A DNA stretch of 64,000 nt from Xestospongia bergquistia (Eukaryota > Porifera > Demospongiae > Haplosclerida > Petrosiidae), in the NCBI GenBank assembly GCA_963965975.1, contig OZ014412.1, positions 6,264,501 to 6,328,500 on the forward strand, written 5' to 3'. The first letter of the stretch is position 1. Every line of letters starts with the position of its first letter. The position numbers were made by a program, and so were the translations under genes. Under the pieces are notes generated by a model, which searched no databases, was not told where the DNA came from, and was given only the letters and a program-made list of their open reading frames with translations. Of the stretch, positions 1 to 10,991 are shown one piece after another.

Positions 1-202
1 ATAAGTAGTCAGAGAGAGAGGAGGGGACATCATTTGTCCAAAAACAATATTTTAACCCATTGATCTCTCTATAGCTCCCAGTCACTATTGGCAAGAGTAT
101 TTGAACAATATTTAGAGCTTTTCGTTGATGCTATATTCTATGGACTAATGGTATGTCAGTTGTAGATCCATTCATCCAAGACATTCGTTATTCCCCATCT
201 GT
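1..202. other. AT-rich left edge, no gene seen
   Basis: Short AT-rich sequence before the minisatellite. I see no coding potential, RNA gene or transposon end in it. Confidence 0.5.
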
Positions 203-836
203 TCGGTTTCTCCATTTATTGTTCTATATATCTATCAAATACATACATATGTCCATTTGTTGTTCTATATATCTATCAAATACATACATATGTCCATTTG
301 TTGTTCTATATATCTATCAAATACATACATATGTCCATTTGTTGTTCTATATATCTATCAAATACATACATATGTCCATTTATTGTCCTATATATCTATC
401 AAATACATACATATGTCCATTTGTTGTTCTATATATCTATCAAATACATACATATGTCCATTTGTTGTTCTATATATCTATCAAATACATACATATGTCC
501 ATTTGTTGTTCTATATATCTATCAAATACATACATATGTCCATTTATTGTTCTATATATCTATCAAATACATACATATGTCCATTTGTTGTTCTATATAT
601 CTATCAAATACATACATATATCCATTTGTTGTTCTATATATCTATCAAATACATACATATGTCCATTTGTTGTTCTATATATCTATCAAATACATACATA
701 TGTCCATTTGTTGTTCTATATATCTATCAAATACATACATATATCCATTTGTTGTTCTATATATCTATCAAATACATACATATGTCCATTTGTTGTTCTA
801 TATATCTATCAAATACATACATATGTCCATTTGTTT
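203..836. repeat. 41-bp minisatellite, about 15 copies
   Basis: A 41-bp unit containing CTATATATCTATCAAATAC and ending TATGTCCATTTG repeats from about 221 to 836. Copies differ by single substitutions (TTGTTGTTC/TTATTGTTC, CATATGTCC/CATATATCC). Because 41 is not a multiple of three and the unit has no stop in any plus frame, all three frames stay open and give long artificial reading frames of a 41-residue super-repeat. I do not regard these as protein genes. Confidence 0.95.
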
Positions 837-2192
837 ATCCATTACATAATTAATATCAATGTTATACAATAATTATATAATAATTTCTCATTTAGTAATA
901 GTCCTCAACTTAAGATAACCTCCTCAGAATGTCTTGAAGAGTTCACTAACTCATTAGTAGTGTGGTAATGAAAGGATGAGTAGAGTCCTATAATCTTTTG
1001 TAAGTTAACTAATTAGATTGTTATTGATATTAAAGTGCCGATATTTGTAGGTCATACTTCAATGGAAATTTACTAAATTTAGGGTCCAAGTTTTAAGGTA
1101 TAGGGTCTAGAATGTAGTATTAATTTTACATTGAAGTATTGAAGTATTTGTTACTGTTACACACTCTCTAACTAGTGTGTGATAATATACCTAAGTTTAA
1201 TGTGTTATATAATATGCTTCTCTCTAGAAATTGTTAGTTATAAATATATCTTTTATATAGGTATTTGAACTATTTGTCATCATTACAAAGAACATTGTAA
1301 TTGTATTAATTTTGTAAAATGCTGATATCATTGAACTATTAAAGGTTCAGTCAAAACACTACTAATATTAATGATATTTCATATGACAATTTTATATATA
1401 CATCTTTATTAAGATAACATACAAAAGAGAAAAGTCATAAAACTATGATTTTATTAACCCTCTATCTAAAGACTGAGGTTTAGCTACATTGAATATAAGA
1501 TATTTGACAGCTCATATAATCTTTGTCCTGATCACTAAAGGTTAATAGTAATATTAGGTCCATATGTATAAACTGTCTTCAAGAGAATGTTATTCTTGAT
1601 AACATCTCCTAGTCTGTCCCTTCCTCTTATATGAACAAGTGTCAACACCAGACTAGTCTCCTGTATTTGACCTTGTCAGTACAGTTATACTGCTATTTCA
1701 CTTAATACATTATAATAAGTATTATGTATATACTTTACTATATGTTGTTGTCATTACACATTCAATACAAAGTGTGGTATACACAACTAGTGATATCATC
1801 TCTTGATACCTCTCTAGACTGAGTCTTGTCATCCATTTGTTGTTCATTATATATAACTACAGAGTCTAATCTACTATTACATCAATGTTACTATAAATAG
1901 CAACATGTACCTAGCTTATGTTACTATTTTTAGATTATAGTTCAGGTAGTGTGACAATGTAATTGAGTGTGTGTGGTTGTATCCAGAATCTTCTAAACCA
2001 CATAAAACAGTGCCCCGACAGAAAATATGTCGCTAATGTACATGTAATTGATCACTTAATTGTGTGTCTAAGAATGCAATTAGCTAATACACATATTGAA
2101 TTATATTTACATATATGGCTTTGTGCATATAATAGTGACACAGTGAATAAGCCCAGGGCTACTATCATCAGTCCTCATACTGAAAGTCCATT
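837..2192. other. Intergenic, nothing recognised
   Basis: AT-rich spacer between the minisatellite and the first EF-hand gene. A small open frame at 1963-2232 overlaps the start of that gene in another frame and has no recognisable domain. The promoter of the 2193 gene should lie in the last few hundred bases, but no clear element was found. Confidence 0.4.
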
Positions 2193-2799
2193 ATGGCTCT
2201 TTCTAAAGATGAGATATGGGAGAAGAAAATGAAGATGTTGTTTCGTGTTTTAGATGTAACTGAAGACAACTTTATTTCTCTGGAAGATTTTGATGTCATG
2301 GGGAAACGATTTAAAGAGAATAGCACTTACAAAGAAGGAGACATTGATGACTACAAAGAAAAGTAGAGTTCATAGCAACATAGCAATAAATAGTTGAGTT
2401 GTTACTTTTATTGTCTTTATATATAGGTTTGCTGCAGGTGCCAAGATGATGGGTCTTGAACCAGGAGTGCATTGGTCTTTTGACGAATTCTCTAAAATTC
2501 ACAGAGAAAGTTTACAAAGCCCAGAGTACATGGCTGTTATGCGAGAGCTCTTTAATGCTACTTTTATCATGCTTGATAAAGATCGTAATGGTTTTATTAC
2601 ACCTAATGAATGGGAACATGCTTTTGAGGTGTTTCGTTTCAATGATCCTTCTGAAGCAAAGATGGCGTTTAGTACACTAGATCTGAACAGTGATGGTCAG
2701 ATCAGTTATCAAGAGTTCATGGACTGTGGTTTGGAATTTTTCTGCTCAGAAGATAATAAACATGGAAGTCTTGGAATGCTTGGTCCTCTACCTTCATAA
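2193..2799 (+). CDS. EF-hand calcium-binding protein, sarcoplasmic/photoprotein-like, divergent founder type
   Basis: Two exons, 2193-2362 and 2427-2799, joined by a 64-bp intron (GTAGAG...ATATAG) in phase 2, give 180 residues. Visible EF loops: EF1 at residues 21-32 (D-T-D-F-S, ending in Asp rather than Glu), EF3 at 107-118 (DKDRNGFITPNE, canonical) and EF4 at 142-153 (DLNSDGQISYQE, canonical). EF2 is degenerate. About 180 residues with sites 1, 3 and 4 is the usual plan of invertebrate sarcoplasmic Ca-binding proteins, luciferin-binding proteins and aequorin-type photoproteins. It should be a soluble Ca2+ buffer or sensor. Unlike the tandem family downstream it has no basic presequence (it begins MALSKDEIW), only one intron and a different C-terminus (GMLGPLPS). 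The ATG at 2193 was chosen because the splice and frame then give a full EF1. Confidence 0.85.
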
Positions 2800-3892
2800 A
2801 GTTATTGACAAACATTCTTTCATAAAGTATTGGCATAGTTTTTTTAAAAATGAACAATGTAGTTTCATTTTGTTTGTAAAAGGTATTTTTTAGTTAACAA
2901 TGATTACTTTTCAAACAATGATGCTATCTTCATCTCATACACTAAATGTATGTGTTACATACTTTCTAGCGGTTACAATTCAGGAGAAATTCTATACAAA
3001 ATATATCATTGATATCACATTACTCAGTATACACAGTAATAGTGGTAAGTTAATACATCACTTATTCTCCGCCATACTATGTGTTAATATATAGCTAGTA
3101 TCAGTGAATATATTGTGTGTTTCTATCTACATAGATTGCCTACAATCATTTGAATTGACTCATTAGAAAATATATAACTATCCTAATAACCATCATGGTG
3201 TGTATTGTACATGAAATAAAACTGTGTAAACACAGATAATCCTGATTTTTAATAATATCTATTGTTATTGATGATTAGAGGAAATTTATTGGAATAGTGG
3301 TTTTAATATTGTTGCACTATAGTTAAAAATGATTGATTATTTTATTAAACTGTAAAAATTAATCAGCTATAGCAACCAATTTGTAGATAGATTACTATAA
3401 TTAGAATTTAGTATTCATGTTAATTACTTATTGTACAATTTGTTGGTATGTTGTATTATTACACAACAAAGAATTACACAGTGAGTAATTCAAATGAATT
3501 TTGGATTCCACAGTAATTCATCCATGTAAGCTACAAATTATCATTGATTGTTAAAATAACATTGATGTTTACAATATATAAATCTATCAGTAATGGTACA
3601 CTACATGAAATAAAACAAACTTAACACTACATGAAGTTAGATCTGAACGAGAATGATCATCAAGGTTTGATGTAATGTAATTGTTATGAAGGATTATATA
3701 TGAAAGTAGTGTTGAAATGCTTGGACATGTGACTGTAATATACCTTGGGGCTTCAGTAAACTTAAAATTTTGTGTAAACAGTAGAAAATTAACTACCAAT
3801 CATTTTACTCCTGGTTTGTGACTCATCATATTGGCCACCTAGAATGAAGTCACATACAAAATTGTAAGATCAAATTGTGAAATTCAAAATAA

Positions 3893-3923
<31 letters not shown>

Positions 3924-4794
3924 TGACACAAAGATCCACAAACTAAAAATGATATTAAGACTGTGAGCAGTGAGTATGTTATCATGAACTGTATCCACAA
4001 CACCCACCTATTTTATTAGAGTATATTATTAACTATTCATTTATAACTATTAATAAAGTAATTTTAATACAATAAGTAACTAGAATATTAATTTGGAGGT
4101 TGTAAGCTCAATGTTAGTCATTTCAAATTGATAACTTAGAATGAACTAGTGAGAATATAGTTTAATTTAGAACAAGAGATATAGTGAAATAATTAAGCAG
4201 CCAATCAATACAGATTTAAGTTAAATTTATCATACATAGTGTTATATACAATAGTTAATATGGAACTCACATTTTGTATCCTATATATATACTGAATACA
4301 GTGAGTACTATGTGGACTTCCTTATATTAGATGTTCTATTAAAAGGTCATGAGAGGTGAACTCAATGTAATTAATTCTCTGTTGTCTTTTATATTTATGC
4401 CAAGTTTATGTTGCCATTTATATCAGTGCAGCAAATATAAGGAAAAATGTATAAATTAACATTTCAAAAGATTATATATAAGTAAAAATTATGAAGTAGT
4501 CAGGATCATATATATATATACATACATATCATCTACTGGTATATCATACAACCATTGTGACCTATATATTACTACCCTTTATATTTTGCCAACATCACCA
4601 TCATTTAAGTACTTTCTATTTTCAAATTCTATAGCTTAAAATCACGTAAAAATTATTTAAAAAAATAAAAATAAATAATAAATAAATAAGTTATAAAAAA
4701 TATTTTTTAAATTAGGTTTTGAGAAAAAACAAAACAATATGTGTCTTATGATATTAAATATGGTAGGTGTAGTGAAAAGATAAAGGTTCTCATT
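2800..4794. other. Intergenic spacer with a (TA)n tract
   Basis: About 2 kb of AT-rich DNA without a supported gene. It has a (TA)n run near 3896-3922 and an A-rich stretch near 4650-4710. AATAAA near 3213 is a possible polyadenylation signal for the 2193 gene, but it is distant. Small frames at 2900 and 3587 (minus) have no features of genes. Confidence 0.4.
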
Positions 4795-5075
4795 TTAGAT
4801 GAATGTTCCAAACATTTATTGGTAGTAGAAGCACCAGGAACATTGAGCCAGAATTTTTAGGTGGTTGTCAAGAGCTTTTCCAAGGTTCATTTCCTTTCAT
4901 CATTGGTATCCAATGCATCCAATACTCTTTTTACTTCCTCTGATGTACCAAAGTTGAGGAGTCTCATATAAATGAACCAGTTATCATATGAAATAAAGCT
5001 ATTTTTATTGGTATTATTGAAAAATATTAATAGGCCTTGGAAAGACATCAGCAATGAAGTGATTGTTAGGCCTCA
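4795..5075 (-). pseudogene. EF-hand exon 3 relic, minus strand
   Basis: Read on the minus strand this matches exon 3 of the tandem EF-hand family. The complement contains the start-of-exon sequence near 5070, the EF3 region, then a block like GCATTGGATACCAATGATG (EF4) near 4905-4925, then the FWLN.P segment near 4830-4860. It is interrupted by small indels and stops and has no intact frame. It is one of five minus-strand relics of the family, all more decayed than the plus-strand copies. Confidence 0.75.
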
Positions 5076-5671
5076 TCATAATTTACTCATTAACATTAAC
5101 CTAAGATTGTGAGATATGACTTCATGATATAAATTTATTTGTTAATTATAGACAATGATTCTAAGTAAATATATCCTATTAATGGAATATAATGGACACA
5201 TGATGTACATGTGCATGTACATTTATAAATAGTTAGCGACTTCACTGACTTGAGGAACTAATATGTATACCAGCAATATGTAGAACTATCAGTGACTCAC
5301 TCATCGACTGCATTAGTATAATATGATTAGCCACAGAGAACATTGAATGCAATTTTTGTAATTTGCTTTACTCTATTGTTTTTTGTTACCACATTTATGG
5401 TGCTGTCATTACTTGTCATGTCTTTTACAATGTAATAGTTGGTAAGTGTGATTATTGTAATTTGAATTGTAAGTATCGGTAACCAATAGTACTATACTTT
5501 CACACTGCCATTATTCTCAGCAGTATAGTAGAGCTATTTAATTACATTTATAATTAAATTAATTCTTCTCTTATCGTACATGTGATGCTATAATGCTATT
5601 ATTGTTACTATAAATAGACACAGACTGAAAGCTATTATTAGTTGTTACTATAAATAGACTCATATTAAATA

Positions 5672-5744
<73 letters not shown>

Positions 5745-6395
5745 TTTATTTAGTAATGATGTTAGATTACATGATGAGACATTTTGTAGGCTAATTTAAA
5801 AAAATGAATGAAATTCATTTAAATTTTCTACTACATTGTATTTATATAATTCAACATTCATTCCAAGTCCAATATTTTAGAGCTCACATTTAATAAGAGT
5901 TAACTAGCATCTTCCAGCTTCTTTTAATACATAGTATATGCTAATAATTTTTTTAATAATTAATAATAATTAATAATAGTCTCTAATAGATTAAAACTAT
6001 GATTATGTAATTGACTTATAAAATTTAGTTTAGGTCTATCAGTGGTTAAGAGAATCTATATAATATGTTGTTTATTATAAACAACTCCAGCTGTAATTAA
6101 CCTAATAAAATCATATAACCAATTATACAAATGCACTAAACGAATAATGTTGCAATTCATTTTACGTAAACAATCTTGATGGAGTAAACCTATTCTTCTA
6201 TTGGATAAACATGTTGTCATAAATCATTGTATAGTAATTATTTGTATATTGGTATCCCAAAACCATTGAAGTTGACTCAATCAATATGTATAATTGTAGC
6301 TTCTATTGTAGTACATTTCATCTATATGACAGGACTGATATATTTTATTATCATGTAATCTAGGTGGGCGTATGCATACATATATCTTTCTGGCT
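5076..6395. other. Intergenic spacer with a long (TA)n tract
   Basis: AT-rich, no gene seen. A (TA)n microsatellite of about 80 bp lies at 5663-5742. The stretch around 6240-6395 resembles the 5' flank of the tandem EF-hand genes (TTGTAGTACATTTCATCTATATGAC, then AGGTGGGCGT at 6362), so a gene start probably once stood here. Confidence 0.5.
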
Positions 6396-6480
6396 CAATG
6401 CCCCAGGTGCTGATACTATTGACATCATGTATGGACCTGTTAACTAGAACAGGAATTCTTGAAATCTCCACGATATATGA
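6396..6480 (+). pseudogene. EF-hand exon 3 tail fragment, plus strand
   Basis: Only the last 60 or so coding bases of exon 3 remain (GGCTCAATGCCCCAGGTGCT through ATGTATGGACCTGTTAACTAG). The family's usual 3' flank follows (ACAGGAATTCTTGAAATCTCC and the CCCCC/TTTAAAAAATTA stretch) to about 6700. Everything between the 5' flank at about 6370 and this point is deleted. Confidence 0.8.
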
Positions 6481-7369
6481 CTAGTTTTGTGTGATTCCCC
6501 CTTCTTTAAAAAATTACAATAAACTTATTATAGATGAAATGTCTTACAACAGCTGTCATACAAGTTAATTTGATGAATCATGTACACTCCTTCATTGCAT
6601 ACAGTGTAATGTAATGTATGATAAAAAAATATATCACTGTTATAATAGATTGGTTGTTTTAACCAACTCGTGGTCACTGTGGTTGTGTACATGACTACAA
6701 ATTATATTAAATAGCATTGACAACATAAATTGTTTTGATTAGTAATGTAATTAATATTGACAGTTTATTTACTACAACTTCTCAGACAAAAATGTATGTG
6801 GTATGTAATTACTGTTCTGTTATAAATTCAATAATAACAGCCCTCACACATAAGGCTAGCATCCATGAAAAGACTTTTGTCTAACTAATGAGACATTAAT
6901 AAGAGAATCTTCATACGTCTTACATTTAATTATTTTATTCTCAAATATAAGTTAGTTATGAAAAAAGTACAATGTTTACTAATCCTAGATGTCTTATATA
7001 TAATCTAGACAACTATTATATTGGTTAATCGACCAATCAATTTTTAGTAACTTTCAAATATCATTCATGTATCATGTGAAGTTGATGTAATGTACAATAG
7101 CTATTAATAGCAGACATTCTACTCAAAAAATCAAACATCATGCACTATATTAATTGTGTCAATGAGAGAATATATTGTTACAATAACAAATTTCCCTCAT
7201 GTGTAGTACATGTGTATTATATTTAAAGAGTAACTATGGGTATATATATAAAATGAGTCGATCAATATCTAAATAGAGAGACATTATGATATGTTAGTTT
7301 GATAATTTTAACATCAATAAAAGATATCAACTTTATGATGTCACATTACATTATGAGGGTTCAGATCAA

Positions 7370-7610
7370 ACATTTTATCAGTAGTAGCAACACCAGTACT
7401 ATTGAGAAAGAATCCTCTGGTAATAGGAATGAACTCTTCCAGGCTCAGCTTTAATCACTATTGGTATCCAATGCATTAAACACTTGCTTTATTTCTTCTA
7501 ATATACCAAGTTGACGAGCCTCATATAGATCTCATAGGTGCTGAAACCGTCTTTATTAGAATCAATATAGTTAAATACATTCTCATTAGCGTCATCAGAA
7601 AGTGAAATGA
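7370..7610 (-). pseudogene. EF-hand exon 3 relic, minus strand
   Basis: The minus strand holds a complete but decayed exon 3. Its 5' part (CACTTTCTGATGA equivalent) is near 7595, EF3 near 7540-7560, EF4 near 7450-7475, and the region matching FFLNS...ACTACTGATAA near 7380. The frame is broken by indels. It lies about 400 bp upstream of, and divergent from, the plus-strand copy at 7984. Confidence 0.8.
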
Positions 7611-7699
7611 GGGTTTACAAAATGCATCAATATGTCCTTAAAGTTAATTGAATATTGAAAATGAAGTAAAATTTTTCTTAGATTTTGAAAATGATATAA

Positions 7700-7795
7700 A
7701 TTTTTAAAATAGTATGATCTAGTTGATGAATTTTCTTGGAGCTACTGATGGAAAGGAAATAACGCTTGAAGAATATTTTGAAAATATAAGCCAAC
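7700..7795 (+). pseudogene. EF-hand exon 2 fragment, plus strand
   Basis: The stretch from about 7712 to 7790 resembles exon 2 of the family: TTCTTGGAGCTACTGATGGAAAG, then GAAGAATATTTTGAAAATATA. It has no neighbouring exon 1 or 3. It is a detached fragment just upstream of the 7984 copy. Confidence 0.65.
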
Positions 7796-7895
7796 CCAAT
7801 TGGAGACATGTACGATTCTAAGACACGGCTCGTGATACTCGCGATACTCACCACGCATGCACTTATTAAAATCTATGATCACTAACAAAGTAATA

Positions 7896-7909
7896 TTGCG
7901 CATGCGCAA
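7896..7909. promoter_or_regulatory. NRF-1-type palindrome TTGCGCATGCGCAA
   Basis: A perfect 14-bp palindrome containing GCGCATGCGC, the consensus core for nuclear respiratory factor 1 in animals. It lies 74 bp upstream of the ATG at 7984. The same site stands at about the same distance before the copies at 40609 and 52662. Such a GC-rich word is striking in AT-rich DNA. Use as a promoter element is an inference. Confidence 0.6.
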
Positions 7910-7983
7910 GGATTAGATAAAAAATAAATAATAGATTAAATGAGAAAACTGACTAAATATTATTCTCAGAGCTATTAAATATA

Positions 7984-8716
7984 ATGGCAATGATAAGGAG
8001 GCTACTCTTGACTGCTACTCAATACAAATATCCTCTTCTACGTGCTCCTATTATTATTACTTCTAGGAAGTACTCATTATGATGAAATTTGGGCAAAGAA
8101 GCACAGAAAATTTTTCGAGGAGACTCTTGGTGTTGATTCAACTAAAAACGAAAAGGCGAATCTAAAAAATGCATACAAATATGCAGATTTATTTGCCAAA
8201 GAGAAGACCTTTGATCCCAAGGATGTGGAAGCTTTTAGAGACAGGTAATATTTATCCTATAAATTGTCTGTTGCATGATGTAAATATAAATAGTTTAATC
8301 AAAATCTTAAAGTTTCTTGGATTTACTGATGGAGAAGAATTGTCTTTTGAAGAATACTTTGAAAATGTAAAAACTTCTCTTCAGAATGATAAAGTACATT
8401 ATCAAATATTGAAGTGTTAGTTGTATTTTTTACTTTACAGTCAACACTCATGCCACTTGTTTATAATGTTAATATGGCCGTTTTTAATTGTCTTGATTCT
8501 AATAAAGACAGTTTCGTCACCTATAATGAGTGGCTAATCTACATGAGACTTCTCAACTTTGGCTCAACAGAAGAAATGAGGCAAATATTTGATGCAATAG
8601 ATACCAATGGTGATGGTAAATTAAGCTGGGAAGAGTTTTATCAAGTCAATAGTGATTTCTGGTTAAATAGCCCCAGTGCTGATACTACTGACGCCATGTT
8701 TGGTCGTGTTAATTAA
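7984..8716 (+). pseudogene. EF-hand family copy 1, presequence frameshifted
   Basis: Exons are 7984-8244, 8294-8393 and 8441-8716, with introns of 49 and 47 bp. The presequence (MAMIRRLLLTATQYKYP...) is present. A 5-bp loss relative to the other copies (CTGCA missing after TCATTAT, near 8079) throws exon 1 out of frame and gives an immediate TGA. From 8080 on the second frame encodes a good family body, then exon 2, then an exon 3 with canonical EF4 (DTNGDGKLSWEE), an EF3 with Ser at the Gly position, and the end DAMFGRVN. There is no in-frame ATG for the body before the shift. It is therefore either a pseudogene or a gene using another start. Exon 3 begins STLMPLVYNVNMAV, a variant shared only with the copy at 45962. 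Confidence 0.8.
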
Positions 8717-9282
8717 AAACAGGAACTCTTTAAATCACAATATTTTTGTATGAAATCTCCTTTAGATTTTTAAGCTCCCCCATTTTTAGAAAAAACTATA
8801 ATAAAACTTAATACAGATGAAATGTCTCACAAAAGCAATAGTACAAGTGAAGTTAATGATTTATGTACAATAAATTCCAGTGTAATATAATATTTAATAA
8901 TAAAATTCCATAGTGACAGCCTTTCATACATAGGCCCAGCATCCATGAAATTATTTTGTTCAACTAATGAAGCATTAAACATAATTAACTACACTAATTA
9001 TATGAAAAGAATATGATGTTTACATTTTCTTGGTGTCTTGTATACAACCTAACTAAATGACTATTGTATTGGTTAAATCAACCAAACGAAATAATTTTAG
9101 AGTAACTTTAACTCAAACATTATCTCAAAGACTAACTTTGACTATATATATATGTATATAATTTGAATCAATCAATGTCTGCATTTTACACATTAATAAT
9201 TGATTTTTCAACAATTTTTAAAACGTGAATGAAGATAATAAACTTTATTATGTCACATCACTTCATGAGAGCTCAGATCAAA
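8717..9282. other. 3' flank and spacer
   Basis: Family-type 3' flank (CCCCCATTTTTAGAAAAAAC...AATAAAACTTAATACAGATGAAATGTCTCAC), then AT-rich spacer. No other gene seen. Confidence 0.5.
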
Positions 9283-9835
9283 CATTTTATCAACAGTAAT
9301 AGAACCAATAGTAGTGAAATAAAATCTTCTGATCCATTGATAACAAATGGATCAGTCATTTGATGAACTTCATATAGATCAGCCACTCATTATACAAGAT
9401 GAAAACCTCTTTTGGTACAAAAATCAATACAGTTAAATAAAACCTCATTAACCTTATTAGAAAGGGTTGACTAAATACATCAATATATCATTAAAGTTAA
9501 TTGAGTATTGAATATGCCTCATTGTTCTGAACTTTTTTATACTTTTGAAATATTCTCTCAAATGTCATTTCCTTTTCATCAATTCTTCCATAAAAGTTCA
9601 TCAAATTATATATATATAACTATTTTTCATATCATTTTTAAAAATTAAGAAAATCCTATCTGATTTTAACAACTTTGACTTCATTAGCATCAAGTGTCTT
9701 CTAATTATCAAACCTCTCCATTACTTCATGTTGTCTCTAAGACTCACTTTCTCAATCTCATTAATGCCAAAGCTTTCTTTGAACTATGTCTTCTGTTTCT
9801 GAGCCTATGACTCATTATCAATATTTTCATGTCTT
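9283..9835 (-). pseudogene. EF-hand gene relic, all three exons, minus strand
   Basis: On the minus strand the traces run in gene order: exon 1-like sequence near 9835-9670, exon 2 near 9610-9530 (GAAAAGGAAATGACATTTGAG) and exon 3 near 9475-9283. Multiple indels and stops remove any frame. It points away from the plus-strand copy at 10399, with about 560 bp between the two 5' ends. This is the best evidence for an ancestral divergent gene pair. Confidence 0.65.
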
Positions 9836-10398
9836 GCCTATGTTAGTGAATGTTTATGAAATACAACCCAATGTTTCCTTTCTTTTTCTTATAACACTAG
9901 AATGTTTAACACTACAAAAATCATATATTTCAATGATTTCATCTCTGAAACCAAACAAAAGTTTTATCAACAATCTTTCTATTATAACTGTTTTGATTAG
10001 TAATGTAAATAATATGTAATTGACAGTTTATTTACTTCATCAAACAACTTCTCAAAAGAACATGTATATGGTATGCAGGACTGTCTTGTTATAAAGTCTA
10101 TAATGAGAATCATCACACAGGGCCAACATCAATGAAAACTATTGCATCAAAACTAATAAGACATTAAAATAATTACATGCATATTGCTATTTTGAAAAAA
10201 TTGAGTGTGACTGGATTAATACATATGTATAAATATAATTATAGTTTCTATTGTAGTACATTTCATCTATATGACATGTTATGTACTGACAGGAGACTCT
10301 ATATTGGTATCATGTAGTATAGGTGGGTGTTAAGAGAAACCATTAAAACCTGTTAAGAAAAAAGTGATTAAATATTATTCTCAGGGATACTGAGTATA
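9836..10398. other. 5' flank of EF-hand copy 2
   Basis: Conserved upstream block of the family, without a supported gene. It includes the AATTGACAGTTTATTTACTTC...CAGGGCCAACATCAATGAAAA segment and the AGGTGGGTGT box at 10321-10330. Confidence 0.55.
10321..10330 (+). promoter_or_regulatory. Conserved AGGTGGGTGT box upstream of the family's start codons
   Basis: The word AGGTGGGTGT, within TTTAGGTGGGTGTTAAGAGAAACC in most copies, recurs 59-70 bp before the ATG of the presequence-type copies. It is at 10321, 22417, 24628, 30864, 32044, 36360 (one mismatch), 42833 and 45886. Its complement ACACCCACCT resembles a CACCC/KLF-Sp box. The fixed spacing suggests a promoter element, but the surrounding duplicated flank is conserved too, so function is an inference. 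Confidence 0.4.
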
Positions 10399-10704
10399 AT
10401 GGCAATGATAAAGAGGCTATTCTTGACTACTACTCAATACAAATATCCTCTTCTACATGCTCCTATTATTATTACTTCTAGGAAGTACTCATTATCTACA
10501 GATGAAAGTTTTGAGTTGAACCACAAAAATTTTTCAAAGAGACTCTTGGCGTTGATGCAGATATAAAAAAAGGAAGTCACAAAAATGTACATGAACATAT
10601 AGGTTGGTATGCCAAAGAGAAGACCTTTGATCCCAAGGATGTGGAAGCTTTTAGTAACAGGTAACATTTATCTTATAAATTGACAGTTTTATGATGTAAA
10701 TAGT

Positions 10705-10991
10705 TGTCGGACGCGCTCGATAATTGACCCCGTCTGGGTTAAATAATCTTGATTTTAAAATAATAAGTTAAGTATAATATCCAGACTTCAGACTGACTTG
10801 AAATGAATGTGAATGGGTTTAAATAGTGAACTTAGTGGTCTCATGATTAAAACAATATGATTGGTTAATGTAGCGTGGGAAAATAAAATACAATGAATAT
10901 GATTGGTCCTTTAATACAATGAATCTGATTGGTCCATTATTTATTGATCATAAACATCCTCCATTTGATCCTCTAGCTCACTTTTGTCACA
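10705..10991 (-). repeat. 3' LTR of the retrotransposon
   Basis: The 287-bp terminal repeat at the downstream end of the minus-oriented element, matching 15475-15761. The last 17 codons or so of the polyprotein and its stop (10941) lie inside it, so the coding frame overlaps the LTR. Confidence 0.95.

Noticed and set aside
153-872. Three long overlapping plus-strand frames rich in Tyr/Ile
   Set aside because: They are the same stop-free 41-bp minisatellite read in three frames, with no splice, start context or domain evidence.
1963-2232. 89-codon plus-strand frame
   Set aside because: It overlaps the start of the EF-hand gene in another frame, begins with a non-ATG codon and has no domain.
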